64,000 bases of DNA, from contig NZ_ANBB01000045.1 in assembly GCF_000341105.1 (NCBI RefSeq), positions 1-64,000 on the forward strand, in the 5' to 3' direction. The notes beneath the pieces are model-generated. The model ran no database searches. It had not been told where the DNA came from and worked only from the letters and a program-made list of their open reading frames with translations. A program made the translations under genes and the position numbers. Shown in pieces: positions 45,660 through 54,147 of the stretch. Source of the DNA: Nocardiopsis potens DSM 45234. GTDB taxonomy: Bacteria; Actinomycetota; Actinomycetes; Streptosporangiales; Streptosporangiaceae. How positions within the stretch are numbered: position 1 is the stretch's first letter; each line of letters opens with the position of its first letter.

Positions 45660-45700
45660 CTACTGGTGGGTAACAACATCATGTTACTACCCGGTAGTAG
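45660..45700. promoter_or_regulatory. 41-bp palindromic operator upstream of fadE5
   Basis: The 41 bases read nearly the same on both strands (mismatched pairs only at positions 6-8, 14 and 15 of each half). Inside it, TACTACCCGGTAGTA (45685-45699) is itself a perfect palindrome with one central base, and TACTGGTGGGTAA (45661-45673) is a related imperfect one. Two overlapping dimer sites are therefore likely, as for TetR-family fatty-acid regulators. Confidence 0.7.
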
Positions 45701-45788
45701 CCCTTTGCCAAGACGCGCCGCGGATGGATCGACCCCTCCTTTCCGGACAGCCCTTGCTGACCGGGCGGAACGGAGGGAAAGGGCGGAG

Positions 45789-45814
45789 GGGCCGGGGCCG
45801 CGCGGCCCCGGCCC
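45789..45814 (-). terminator. Perfect palindrome just downstream of the zinc-ribbon gene
   Basis: GGGCCGGGGCCGCGCGGCCC... over 45789-45814 is a 26-base perfect palindrome starting 6 bases past the leftward stop at 45820. Confidence 0.65.
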
Positions 45815-45819
45815 GCGGA

Positions 45820-47022
45820 TCAGTCCGCGCCCGCTGCGGCGGGGCCCTGCCCGGCCGCCTCCGCCGCGGCCTGGACCGAGACCGCGCCCTCCGGCCCGGC
45901 CGCGCGGCCGGCGGTCTCCGAGGGGCCGTCCTGGAAGAAGAGGTACAGCCCGACCGCGACGGCCGCCGCGACGAGCGCGGCGAGCACCGCAGCCGCGATC
46001 TTCCACGGGCTGTAGGGGCGCTCGCCCTGCACCTCGCCGGTGCAGCCGTTCACCAGCACCTGCCAGGACCGGCCGTTGAACATGTAGGAGCCGACCCACA
46101 CCGGAAGCAGCATGTGCTTGTAGGTCACCTTCGCGTAGGCGGTGTCCACGCGGTCGATCCGCTGGGTGTCGCCGCCGATGTCCTTGCGCACGTCGCGCCG
46201 GATCACCTCGGCCATCTTCTCCTTGGCCGTGTCCAGCCCGGCCTCCGGCTCCACGTCGTAGCGGAGGGCCTGGTGGCCGGCGAGGTACCGCGGGTCGAAG
46301 GCGACCGCCTTCTTCAGCGGCCACGGCTCCAACCGCGCCAGGTGGTCCTCGGGGACCTTCGTGGTGGCGTGCACCAGCACGTCGTCGAACCTGCGGGAGA
46401 CCGTCCCGCGGGCCGGGTGCCACCGGGTCTTGCGCACCTTCCGGGTCCGCGTCTCCGTCTTGCCGTCCTCGGTGACGGTGTAGGTCTCGGTGACGTAGTA
46501 GTACTCGCCGCGCTTGCCCCGGTAGTCCGACTCGGTCCGCGCGTCGTAGGTCCAGTGCGGCAGGTAGGTGCTGCGCATGCTCTCCGCGTCGGCGATCCTC
46601 TTCAGGCCGTTCGGCGCGAACCAGCGGGTCCGCGCCCAGGTGCGCAGGCCGTCCCGGGCCGCGCCGGTGTCCACCTGGAACGGCAGCACGGCCTCGGGCG
46701 GCACCTGCGGGTCCACCGAGGAGTCGGCGACCAGCGGCGAGGCGCAGAACTGGCAGGCGAAGGAGATCCCCTCGCCCTGCACGTGCGCGCCGCAGCCCTG
46801 GCAGACCAGCTCCTGCTCGACGAAGCGGGTCCGCTCCCGTTTGACCTGGGCCAGCTTGGCGAAGGAGTGCTCGCGGACGCGCCGCTCGGGGGCGCCGATC
46901 TTCTGCTGATGGCCGCAGTAGGGGCACTGCAGCGCCGCGGTGCCGGGCTTGAAGTGCAGGTCGGCGCCGCAGCTGCCGCACGGGACTGAGGCGGGCGCCG
47001 GCGGTGGGGAAGGGTGGTTCAT
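45820..47022 (-). CDS. Zinc-ribbon membrane protein (partner of the SPFH protein)
   Basis: A 400-residue protein. Residues 14-37 form a Cys ribbon (CGSCGADLHF..CPYCGHQQ) and residues ~74-95 a second (CQGCGAHVQGEGISFACQFC). A long central domain contains a YYYVTETYTVTEDGKTETR hairpin and a C-terminal HMLLPVWVGSYMFNGRSWQVLVNG segment, followed by one membrane helix (about 340-362) and a short Ala/Gly tail. It is encoded 33 bases after the SPFH gene. Bacillus subtilis YdjG, a zinc-ribbon membrane protein working with SPFH protein YdjI in envelope stress, is a similar pairing. AAGGA precedes the ATG. Confidence 0.85.
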   Translation of the reverse strand: MNHPSPPPAPASVPCGSCGADLHFKPGTAALQCPYCGHQQKIGAPERRVREHSFAKLAQVKRERTRFVEQELVCQGCGAHVQGEGISFACQFCASPLVADSSVDPQVPPEAVLPFQVDTGAARDGLRTWARTRWFAPNGLKRIADAESMRSTYLPHWTYDARTESDYRGKRGEYYYVTETYTVTEDGKTETRTRKVRKTRWHPARGTVSRRFDDVLVHATTKVPEDHLARLEPWPLKKAVAFDPRYLAGHQALRYDVEPEAGLDTAKEKMAEVIRRDVRKDIGGDTQRIDRVDTAYAKVTYKHMLLPVWVGSYMFNGRSWQVLVNGCTGEVQGERPYSPWKIAAAVLAALVAAAVAVGLYLFFQDGPSETAGRAAGPEGAVSVQAAAEAAGQGPAAAGAD

Positions 47023-47055
47023 CGGCGGTCCTTCAGGGGATGGGGGAGTCCGGGG

Positions 47056-48210
47056 CTACTGCGGCGGGAGCGGGGGCGGGGTGGCGCCGCCGAACAGCGC
47101 GCCCAGCTCGGGCACCTGGGCGGCCGGGGTCCACTGCGCCATGCCCTCCTTCCAGACCAGGCTCTGCGGGGTGAGCGCGCCGGAGGAGACCTGGGCGGGC
47201 AGCCGGTCGGCGGGGAACGGGCCCTGCTGCTGCCCGCCGACCGCGATGAACCACTGCGCCTGCTGCGGGAGGGGCGGGGGGACGGCGGCCGGCTGCGCCG
47301 GGGCCTGCGGTGCCGGCTGCGCCTGCGGGGCCGGCTGCGCCTGCGGGGCCGGGCCGGCGCTCTGCGCCATCTGCTGGGCGGCGGCGATGCCCATGCCCAT
47401 CGCCATCCCGTCGGCCGCGGCGCCGCCGGGGTTCTGCGCGGCGCTCTCCATCGCGTTGGCCGCCTGGAACCGGGAGTACTCCCCCATGTCGCCGAGGATC
47501 CCCATCTGGGTCCGCTTGTCCAGCGCCTGCTCGACCTCCTCGGGGAAGGAGACGTTCTCGATGATGAACCGGGGGATCTCCACGCCGATGTCGGCGAGGT
47601 CGACGCTGAGCGCGGCGGCGACCTTGTCCGCGATCTCCTCCTGGCCGGCCGCCAGGTCCAGCACCGGGGTGCGGGCCGAGGTCTTGGCCAGCGCCGGGCC
47701 GAGCCGGCCGGTGATCATCTGCCGCAGGTGGCCCTCGATCTCCCCGGTGCGGAACGCCGGGTCGGTGCCGGACAGCTCGGCGACGAACCGGCCGGGGTCG
47801 GTGATCCGCGCGGAGAACCCGCCGAACGCGCGCAGCCGGACCGGGCCGAACTCCGGGTCGCGCAGCATGACGGGGTTCTTGGTACCCCACTTCATGTCGG
47901 TGAACCGCCGGGTGCTGACGAAGTACACCTCGGCCTTGAACGGCGAGTCGAAGCCGTACTTCCAGCCCTTGAGGGTGGACAGGACCGGCATGTTCTGCGT
48001 CTGCAGGGTGTAGGTGCCCGGAGGGAAGACGTCGGCCAGCCGCCCCTCGTTGATGAAGACCGCGTTCTGCGACTCCCGGACGACGAGCTTGGCGCCCATC
48101 TTGATCTCGTTGTCGTGCCGGGGGAACCGCCACACCATGGTGTCCCGGCTGTCGTCCAGCCACTCGATGATGTCGATGAGCTCGCCGCGGATGGCGTCGA
48201 ACAGGCCCAT
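47056..48210 (-). CDS. SPFH-domain protein with C-terminal GYF_2 domain
   Basis: A 384-residue protein of the flotillin-like, virion-core-protein/YdjI class. The SPFH domain fills residues ~25-240 (NAVFINEGRLADVFPPGTYTL, then RAFGGFSARITDP). A helical segment and an Ala/Gln/Pro-rich linker with repeated QPAPQAQPAPQA follow, and a GYF_2 domain ends the protein (QWFIAVGGQQQGPFPADRL..LVWKEGMAQWTPAA). It probably oligomerises on the membrane and recruits partners via the GYF_2 domain. ATG 48210 is used because GGAGG lies five bases upstream; the first ATG, 48222, overlaps that site. Confidence 0.9.
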   Translation of the reverse strand: MGLFDAIRGELIDIIEWLDDSRDTMVWRFPRHDNEIKMGAKLVVRESQNAVFINEGRLADVFPPGTYTLQTQNMPVLSTLKGWKYGFDSPFKAEVYFVSTRRFTDMKWGTKNPVMLRDPEFGPVRLRAFGGFSARITDPGRFVAELSGTDPAFRTGEIEGHLRQMITGRLGPALAKTSARTPVLDLAAGQEEIADKVAAALSVDLADIGVEIPRFIIENVSFPEEVEQALDKRTQMGILGDMGEYSRFQAANAMESAAQNPGGAAADGMAMGMGIAAAQQMAQSAGPAPQAQPAPQAQPAPQAPAQPAAVPPPLPQQAQWFIAVGGQQQGPFPADRLPAQVSSGALTPQSLVWKEGMAQWTPAAQVPELGALFGGATPPPLPPQ

Positions 48211-48330
48211 GTACCCCTCCATGGACGGCCGCCCGGACCGCCGGCACGGGCGGGAGGGACCCTCCCTCCAGGGCTGTGACGGGGGCGGGGGCTCCGCGGT
48301 TCAATCCCGGCCCGGGTTTCACCGAGCGTG

Positions 48331-48409
48331 GCCGCGCGCCTCCGGCGCCGGAGGCGCGCGGCCCGCGGCACCGCGCCCCGGACCGGTCGGCGGTCCGGGG
48401 CGCGGTGCG
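48331..48409 (-). terminator. Two tandem perfect hairpins downstream of the sigma-factor gene
   Basis: 48331-48364 is a 34-base perfect palindrome (GGCCGCGCGCCTCCGGCGCC...). 48369-48409 has 18-base perfect arms (GCACCGCGCCCCGGACCG and complement) with a five-base loop. They lie 27-105 bases past the leftward sigma-factor stop and separate it from the SPFH gene. Confidence 0.7.
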
Positions 48410-48435
48410 GGCGGTGCCCGATCGGGCGGAGGGGG

Positions 48436-49422
48436 TCAGGACCGGGACCCGGGCTCCAGCCGGGGCGGCAGGCCGAACAGCGGGAACAGCTCCGGCGTGT
48501 CCAGGTAGAAGTGCAGCCCGGTGATGGCGCCGTCCTCGATGTCCAGGATCTGCAGCGCCCACGGGTCGTGGCCGCCGTCGTCGGCCGGGTGGTAGTGGCC
48601 GAAGGCCGGGGCGCCGTTGGCCGCGGTGGGCACCAGCACCGAACCGCGGCACTTCTCGCCGGTGCCGAGCATCCAGCCGGCGATGTCCTCGTGGCCGCGC
48701 AGCCAGAGCTCGAACGGGGGCATGGTCATCGCGGCGTCGTCGCGGAGCAGCGTGACCAGGGCGGCGATGTCGTACCGCTCGAAGATGTCGACGTACTTGG
48801 CGAGCAGCTCCCTGTGCTCGTCGTCCATGTCCGGGCGGCGGCCGGACGTGCCGGCGGCCTCGGCGCCGTGCTCGGCGAGGGTGGCGCGGGCCCGCTGCAG
48901 CGCGCTGTTGACCGAGGGGACCGAGGTGTCCAGCAGCTCGGCGACCTCGGCGGCCTTCCAGCGCAGCACCTCGCGCAGGATCAGCACCGCGCGCTGGCGG
49001 GGCGGCAGGAACTGCAGGGCGGCGATGAAGGCGAGCCGGATCGACTCCCGGGAGACCACCGCCTCGGCGGGGTCGGCCTCGGGGGAGAGCACCCGCTCGT
49101 CCGGGATCGGCTGGACCCAGGCCGACTCGGGCAGCGGGGCGCCGAGCGGCCCGGCGCAGGTGCCGGCCGGGGCGAGGTCGACCGGGCGGGCGCGGCGCTG
49201 CCGGCCCTGGAGCATGTCCAGGCAGACGTTGGTGGCGATGCGGTACAGCCAGGAGCGCAGCGCCGAGCGCCCCTCGAACCGGTCGTGCGCCTTCCACGCC
49301 CGGACCAGGGTCTCCTGGACCGCGTCGTCGGCCTCGAAGGCCGAGCCGAGCATCCGGTAGCAGTGCCCGGTCAGCTCGCCGCGGTGCTGTTCGAGTGTCT
49401 CGTCCAAACGCTGTTCGCCCAT
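48436..49422 (-). CDS. ECF sigma factor with C-terminal SnoaL-like domain (SigG/TIGR02960 type)
   Basis: A 328-residue RNA polymerase sigma factor. Region 2 is at about 12-80 (CYRMLGSAFEADDAVQETLVRAW..SWLYRIATNVCLDML), and region 4 at about 130-185 (LPPRQRAVLILREVLRWKAAEVAELL..SVNSALQRAR). The remaining ~125 residues form a SnoaL/NTF2-like domain (DEHRELLAKYVDIFERYD..GHEDIAGWML), typical of the SigG-like class, where this domain replaces a separate anti-sigma factor in controlling activity. No anti-sigma gene is beside it. AAGGG lies ten bases before the ATG. Confidence 0.93.
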   Translation of the reverse strand: MGEQRLDETLEQHRGELTGHCYRMLGSAFEADDAVQETLVRAWKAHDRFEGRSALRSWLYRIATNVCLDMLQGRQRRARPVDLAPAGTCAGPLGAPLPESAWVQPIPDERVLSPEADPAEAVVSRESIRLAFIAALQFLPPRQRAVLILREVLRWKAAEVAELLDTSVPSVNSALQRARATLAEHGAEAAGTSGRRPDMDDEHRELLAKYVDIFERYDIAALVTLLRDDAAMTMPPFELWLRGHEDIAGWMLGTGEKCRGSVLVPTAANGAPAFGHYHPADDGGHDPWALQILDIEDGAITGLHFYLDTPELFPLFGLPPRLEPGSRS

Positions 49423-49616
49423 CAGCGGGACCCTTCTCGCTCAAGGAACGTCCATCGTACGCGGGAGGCCCGACAGAACAGGGGCTCGGTTCCGAGAATG
49501 CCGCACCGATCCGGTTTTCGGGTGAATTCCCGGTTCTTCGGCGGATTTTTTCATCGGTTTCATCGGTGGTACTTCGCGAACGGCATGGAAGCGCTCAATC
49601 GGGGAGAAGGGGAATA

Positions 49617-49649
49617 AGGGGCGGACCGGAACACCGTCCGGCCGCCCCT
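49617..49649 (-). terminator. Hairpin terminator of the cupin/Tm-1-like operon
   Basis: AGGGGCGG-a-CCGG pairs with CCGG-CCGCCCCT around an 8-base loop, 17 bases beyond the leftward stop at 49666. It is followed on that strand by CTTATTCCCC. Confidence 0.65.
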
Positions 49650-49665
49650 CGGCGTACCCCGCGGA

Positions 49666-50496
49666 TCAGAACCCGATCTCGGTGAACTCCCGGGTCCGGG
49701 CGGTCAGCGCCTCCTCCACCGGGAGCCGCTCCATCGACGAGGCCCCGTAGAAGCCGTGCACGTTCTCGCAGGTGCGCAGGATGTACCGGGCGTCGTCCGG
49801 CTCGGCGATCGGGCCGCCGTGGCAGAGCACGGTGACGTCGGGACGGACCGCCAGCGCCGCGCGGGACCAGGCGTCGATCCGCTCCGCGCACTCGGGCAGG
49901 CTGAGCGCGGTCTCCGCGCCGATCCGGCCGCCGGTGGTCAGCCCCAGGTGGCAGACGACCACGTCGGCGCCGGCCTCGGCCATCGCCGCGGCGTCCTCCT
50001 CGGAGAAGACGTAGGGCGAGGTGAACAGGTCCAGTGCACGGGCGCGGCGGATCAGCTCCACCTCGTGCGCGAAGCCCATCCCGGTCTCCTCCAGGTTGGC
50101 CCGGAACACCCCGTCGATCAGCCCGACCGTGGGGAAGTTCTGCACCCCCGAGTAGCCCAGTTCGGCCAGCCGCGGCAGGAACACGTCGAGGTCGCAGAAG
50201 GGGTCGGTGCCGTTCACCCCGGCCAGCACCGGGGTGTCGGCCACCGCGGTGAGCACCTCGCGCGCCATGTCCACCACGATCTCGTTGGCGTTGCCGTAGG
50301 CGAGCAGCCCGGCCAGCGAGCCGCGGCCGGCCATCCGGTACCGGCCGGAGTTGTACACCACCAGCAGGTCGACCCCGCCGGCCTCCTGGGACTTGGCGGA
50401 CAGGCCGATGCCCGCCCCGCCGCCGATGATCGGCGCCCGCCGCTCCCGCTTCTCCCGGATCCGCTCCAGGATCGCCTCTCTGGGAACCCTGCCCAT
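49666..50496 (-). CDS. TIM-barrel protein, PEP-hydrolase family (Tm-1 C-terminal-like)
   Basis: A 276-residue protein of the family annotated as phosphoenolpyruvate hydrolase-like (PF09370). Its (beta/alpha)8 pattern is clear: [62 protein letters not shown] and VLCHGGPIA. Several Gly/His/Asp residues at strand ends could form a phosphate-binding site, but the physiological reaction is not established. The gene begins 62 bases after the Tm-1-like gene with GAGGGGGAGAGG before the ATG. In plants the same domain forms the C-terminal half of Tm-1. Confidence 0.87.
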   Translation of the reverse strand: MGRVPREAILERIREKRERRAPIIGGGAGIGLSAKSQEAGGVDLLVVYNSGRYRMAGRGSLAGLLAYGNANEIVVDMAREVLTAVADTPVLAGVNGTDPFCDLDVFLPRLAELGYSGVQNFPTVGLIDGVFRANLEETGMGFAHEVELIRRARALDLFTSPYVFSEEDAAAMAEAGADVVVCHLGLTTGGRIGAETALSLPECAERIDAWSRAALAVRPDVTVLCHGGPIAEPDDARYILRTCENVHGFYGASSMERLPVEEALTARTREFTEIGF

Positions 50497-50558
50497 GCCT
50501 CTCCCCCTCGTCGTCGTGGTCGTTCAGGTCCTGCCCGGGGCCGGGCCGGCCCCGGGCC

Positions 50559-51815
50559 TCAGCTCAGCAGCCCGTCCAGCAGCTCCACCGCGGTCTCGGC
50601 GAACACCGGGTCGTTGATGTGGGTGTCCAGCTCGACCAGGCGCACCGCGGTGCCGGCCAGCCCGTCCCGGACCGCGCCGAACAGCGCGGCGTCGGCGGCC
50701 GGGTCGTGGAACGGCCCGCCCTCGGTGGAGACGGCCGAGACGCCGCGCAGCGGCAGCAGCACGGCGGTCGGCGCCGGCAGCGCGGCCACCCGGGCCGCCA
50801 GCCGGGCGCCGAGCTCCGCGCACTCCTCCGGGGTGGTCCGCATCAGGGTGACCGCCGGGTTGTGCACGTACAGCAGCCGGTCGGCGTAGCGCTCCGGCAC
50901 GGTGTCCCGGGCACCGAAGTTCACCATGTCCAGGGCGCCGACCGAGACCACCCGCGGGGTGTCCGGGCCGCCCCCGGTCAGACGGCCCGGGCCCGCCGAC
51001 ATCACCCCGCCGGCCAGCTCGTCGGCGAGCTCGGTGGTGGTGAGGTCCAGGATCCCGCTGAGCTCGCCCCGGTCGGCCAGGGCCTCCAGGGTCCGCCCGC
51101 CGGCCCCGGTCATGTGGAAGACCAGCACCTCGCGGCCCTGCTCCTCCAGCAGGTGCCGGGCGTGCGTGACGGCGGGCGTGGTCACCCCGAACATGCTCGC
51201 CGCGACCGTCGGACCGGGCGGCCGGTGGCCGACCGGGGCGCCGCGCACCATGCCGGCCACCGCGTCGGCCGCGTTGGACAGGATCCGCGCGGAGACCGAG
51301 TTGATCCCGGACACGTCCACCACGCTGGGCATCAGCACCAGGTCGCTCTCGCCCACGTAGGGGGCGGTGTCGCCGGAGGCCGCGGTGGACACGACCACCT
51401 TGGGCAGGCCCAGCGGGAGCGCGCGCATCGCGTACGCGGCGATCGAGGTGCCCCCGGTGCCGCCCGCGGCGACCGCGCCGGCCAGCCGGCCCTCGCCGTG
51501 CAGCCGGAGCAGGACCGCGCGGGCGCCCTCGGCCATCGCGGCGACCGCGGCGCCCCGGTCGCCCGCGGCGGCGAGCTCCGCGGCGTCGTGCCCGGCGGCC
51601 CGGGCCACCTCGGTGTGCGCGATGTCCGGGCCGCGCGGGACGTCGGCGGCCGGGCCGAAGACGCCGCAGTCCACCAGGACCGGGCGGATCCCGTCGGCGG
51701 CCAGCCGGTCGGCGACGAAGCAGCACTCGGCGGCCTTGGTGTCGAAGGTGCCCAGCACCGCGACGGCGGGCTGTGCGGCGGCCCGTTCCGCGGCGGCCCG
51801 TGCGGGGGCGGTCAT
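50559..51815 (-). CDS. Tm-1-like ATP-binding protein (UPF0261)
   Basis: A 418-residue protein of the UPF0261 family, homologous to the N-terminal half of tomato Tm-1, a protein that inhibits tobamovirus replication and binds ATP. Landmarks are VLGTFDTKAAECCFVADRL at the start, AVAAGGTGGTSIAAYAMRALP near 115, SGDTAPYVGESDL near 145, MFGVTTPAVTHA near 200 and LDTHINDPVFAE near the end. Its bacterial role is unknown. ATG 51815 overlaps the cupin stop (ATGA); the long open frame upstream is only a shadow. Confidence 0.9.
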   Translation of the reverse strand: MTAPARAAAERAAAQPAVAVLGTFDTKAAECCFVADRLAADGIRPVLVDCGVFGPAADVPRGPDIAHTEVARAAGHDAAELAAAGDRGAAVAAMAEGARAVLLRLHGEGRLAGAVAAGGTGGTSIAAYAMRALPLGLPKVVVSTAASGDTAPYVGESDLVLMPSVVDVSGINSVSARILSNAADAVAGMVRGAPVGHRPPGPTVAASMFGVTTPAVTHARHLLEEQGREVLVFHMTGAGGRTLEALADRGELSGILDLTTTELADELAGGVMSAGPGRLTGGGPDTPRVVSVGALDMVNFGARDTVPERYADRLLYVHNPAVTLMRTTPEECAELGARLAARVAALPAPTAVLLPLRGVSAVSTEGGPFHDPAADAALFGAVRDGLAGTAVRLVELDTHINDPVFAETAVELLDGLLS

Positions 51816-52231
51816 CCGTTCTCCACCGGGTGCCCGGTGCCGGCCGGCACCTCGCGGAAGTCGGGGGCGCCGCGCAGCTCCTCCTCGGCGCCGGCCGGGC
51901 CGTAGACCACCACCAGCTGCAGCGTGGTCCAGCCGGTGTTGTGCGTGGAGTGCGGGGTGCCGCGCGGGATGTGCACCACGTCGCCGGCGGCGATCGGGAA
52001 CGCCGGACCGTCGTCCACGGTCTGCTCGCCGGTGCCGGACAGCACGTAGATCACCTCGTCGGAGCCGGGGTGCAGGTGCCGGGCGTGCCCCTTGCCGGGG
52101 AAGACGGCGACGTCGCCGACGCTCACCGCGCTGTCCGGCCGGTTCCGCAGCGACACCCGCCACTTGATCCGGCCCCAGTCGAAGAGCTGGGTGGGCAGCT
52201 CGCCGGGTCCGCTGCCGTCGGTGCTCGACAT
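51812..52231 (-). CDS. Cupin-domain protein
   Basis: A 139-residue single-domain cupin. Motif 1 reads HLHPGSDEVIYVLSGTGE (His, His, Glu metal ligands) and motif 2 reads GDVVHIPRGTPHSTHNTG (with the final His). It has the size of small metal-dependent isomerases, dioxygenases or ligand-binding proteins, and the substrate cannot be read. GAGGAGG lies ten bases before ATG 52231. It is translationally coupled to the Tm-1-like gene, so these proteins very likely act in one pathway. Confidence 0.9.
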   Translation of the reverse strand: MSSTDGSGPGELPTQLFDWGRIKWRVSLRNRPDSAVSVGDVAVFPGKGHARHLHPGSDEVIYVLSGTGEQTVDDGPAFPIAAGDVVHIPRGTPHSTHNTGWTTLQLVVVYGPAGAEEELRGAPDFREVPAGTGHPVENG

Positions 52232-52403
52232 GGAAGGCCCGCCTCCTCGCGTCCTGCCGCGCGGCCGCGCCGCGCGGGTCCGGTCCGTGCCCCGCCCCCA
52301 GGGCTCGGTCCCGGGGGTCTCGGGGCGGTGCACACGAGGGTCTTCCCGCTGCACCCCGCAAGGCAACGGCCGATTCGCACCGAGTGGCCTGCGCCCGCCG
52401 AGG

Positions 52404-53816
52404 TCAGCGGAAGGAGCGCCAGGCCGAGGCCAGCCGGTCCACCGCCTCGAGCAGCTCGGCGGCGGGTGCGGAATAGGCCAGCCGCAGCCGGTCTGTCAGC
52501 CCGTCCCGGGCACTGAAGACCGGACCGGGCAGCAGGTCGACGCCGTGCGCGCGGGCGTGCTCGGCGAACGCGGGGGCCGGCCGGTCCGGGGGCAGGGCGA
52601 CCCAGAGCGACGCGCCGCCCGCCGGGACCTGCGGGCGCCAGTCCGGCAGCCGGTCGGCCAGCGCCTCCAGGATCAGGCCGCGGGCGCGGCCCAGCGCCTC
52701 GGCCCGGTGCGCGCGCGCCTCCTCCGCCCGGTCCAGCAGACGGGCCGCGGCCAGCTGGGCGGGGAGCGAGGAGCCGAGGTCCTCGGCGCCCTTGGCCTCG
52801 GCGAGCCGGCGCACGGTGCCCGGGTCGGCACGGATCCAGCCGACCCGCAGCCCGCCCCAGAAGCCCTTCGCCGCGCTGCCGACGGTGATCGCGCCGGGGG
52901 CGAACGCCGCCACCGGGGTCGGCTGCGGTCCGTCGATCAGGGTGTCGCGCGGGGCGGAGTGGTCGATGAGCCGGGCCCCGCCGAGGTCGGCCAGGGCGCG
53001 CCGGCGCGGTTCGGGCAGGACCGAGCCGGTGGGGTTGTGCACGGTGGTCTGGAGCAGCACCAGCGCCGGGCGCTCGGCGGCGACGGCGGCATGGACCTCG
53101 GCCGGCGCGGCGCCCTCCGGGCCGCTGGGCACGGTGGCGACGCGGGCGCCCGCCGCGCGCAGCGCCTCGATGGCGCCCCGGTAGGTCGGCTCTTCCACCA
53201 GGGCGCAGCCGCCGGGGTCGAGGAGGTCGGCGAAGAGGAGCCGCATCGCCTGCTGGGCCCCGGAGGTCACCAGCACCTGCTCCGGGCCGGTGGGCAGGCC
53301 GAGGCGGGTGTGGTAGCGGGCGACGGCCTCGCGCAGCGCCGGCAGGCCCTCGGGGAGCAGGCCGTGCCCGCCGAGCAGGGCGTCGAGGCCGACCGGGTCC
53401 GGGCGGAGCAGCTCCTCGCGGACCTGCGGGGCGGCGGGCAGCGCGGCGGAGCGCAGGTCGATCCGGTGCGACCCGGGCGCCCGCGGGGCGTCGGCGAAGG
53501 AGTGCAGCCGGCCGTCGCCGCGGGCGCCGGCGGTCCGCGGCGAGCGGGTGACGTAGGTGCCGGCGCCGGTGCGGCTGGCGATCGCGCCGGAGGAGCGGAG
53601 CAGGTCGTAGGCGTCGGTGACGGTGCTGCGGGCCAGGCCGAGCACTTCGGCGAGGGCGCGCTCGGAGGGCAGCCGGGAGCCCTGGGGGAGCAGGCCGGTG
53701 CGGACCAGCCGGGAGATCGCGCCGGCGAGCCGGGCCCCGGTCCGGCCCGGGCCCGCGGACCAGTCGCCCAGCAGCCGGGAGAGGAGGTGCGGGCCGATGT
53801 GGGTGTCCGGCGGCAT
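52404..53816 (-). CDS. MocR/PdxR-type regulator (GntR helix-turn-helix fused to aminotransferase)
   Basis: A 470-residue protein. A GntR winged helix lies at about 25-95 (LLPQGSRLPSERALAEVLGLARSTV), joined to a class I aminotransferase-like domain (about 120-470). The PLP lysine is in VGSAAKGFWGGLRVGW near residue 315, with VTSGAQQAMRLLF and the NPTG motif (HNPTGSVLP) in place. MocR proteins usually sense PLP or an amino-acid adduct rather than catalyse. GGAGG precedes ATG 53816. It lies upstream of the cupin operon on the same strand and may control it. Confidence 0.92.
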   Translation of the reverse strand: MPPDTHIGPHLLSRLLGDWSAGPGRTGARLAGAISRLVRTGLLPQGSRLPSERALAEVLGLARSTVTDAYDLLRSSGAIASRTGAGTYVTRSPRTAGARGDGRLHSFADAPRAPGSHRIDLRSAALPAAPQVREELLRPDPVGLDALLGGHGLLPEGLPALREAVARYHTRLGLPTGPEQVLVTSGAQQAMRLLFADLLDPGGCALVEEPTYRGAIEALRAAGARVATVPSGPEGAAPAEVHAAVAAERPALVLLQTTVHNPTGSVLPEPRRRALADLGGARLIDHSAPRDTLIDGPQPTPVAAFAPGAITVGSAAKGFWGGLRVGWIRADPGTVRRLAEAKGAEDLGSSLPAQLAAARLLDRAEEARAHRAEALGRARGLILEALADRLPDWRPQVPAGGASLWVALPPDRPAPAFAEHARAHGVDLLPGPVFSARDGLTDRLRLAYSAPAAELLEAVDRLASAWRSFR

Positions 53817-54147
53817 GGGGCCTCCGCGGGGCGTCGTGGGGCGGCGGTCGGGGCCGGTCGCCGCGGTGCGGGCCGCCGATCGACACCCTATTTTCGGTCT
53901 GACCGTATGTCGTGGCAGGACTGCGGCGCTTCGCGGCGCCATGATGGTAGTCCCCCGTACCCGGGCGGTAGAGAACGTGAATAACACGCGAGGAAACTAA
54001 TTTTCCGGGAAATGCGAGCAGGAATGGTGTTCCTGTGGCTAGATATGGGGGGTGGCGGGCACGCTCCGTGTCCGCTCGGACACCATCGGCTGTAATCGGG
54101 GTGCCCGCATCGGCGCGGGCGCCTCTGGATCAAGAGGACGGAATCAC
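53817..54147. promoter_or_regulatory. Divergent region between the MocR gene and the chaplin gene
   Basis: No gene seen in these 331 bases. The MocR side has a GGTctgACC element near 53898-53906. On the chaplin side TAGATAT (near 54040) resembles a -10 box. The stretch 53975-54050 is A+T-rich for this DNA. Assignments are tentative. Confidence 0.35.

Noticed and set aside
52232..53987. Long leftward frames extending upstream of the Tm-1-like and MocR starts
   Set aside because: Translations upstream of 51815 and 53816 are Arg/Pro-rich shadow sequence. Family alignment, the ATGA overlap and the GGAGG site fix the shorter starts.
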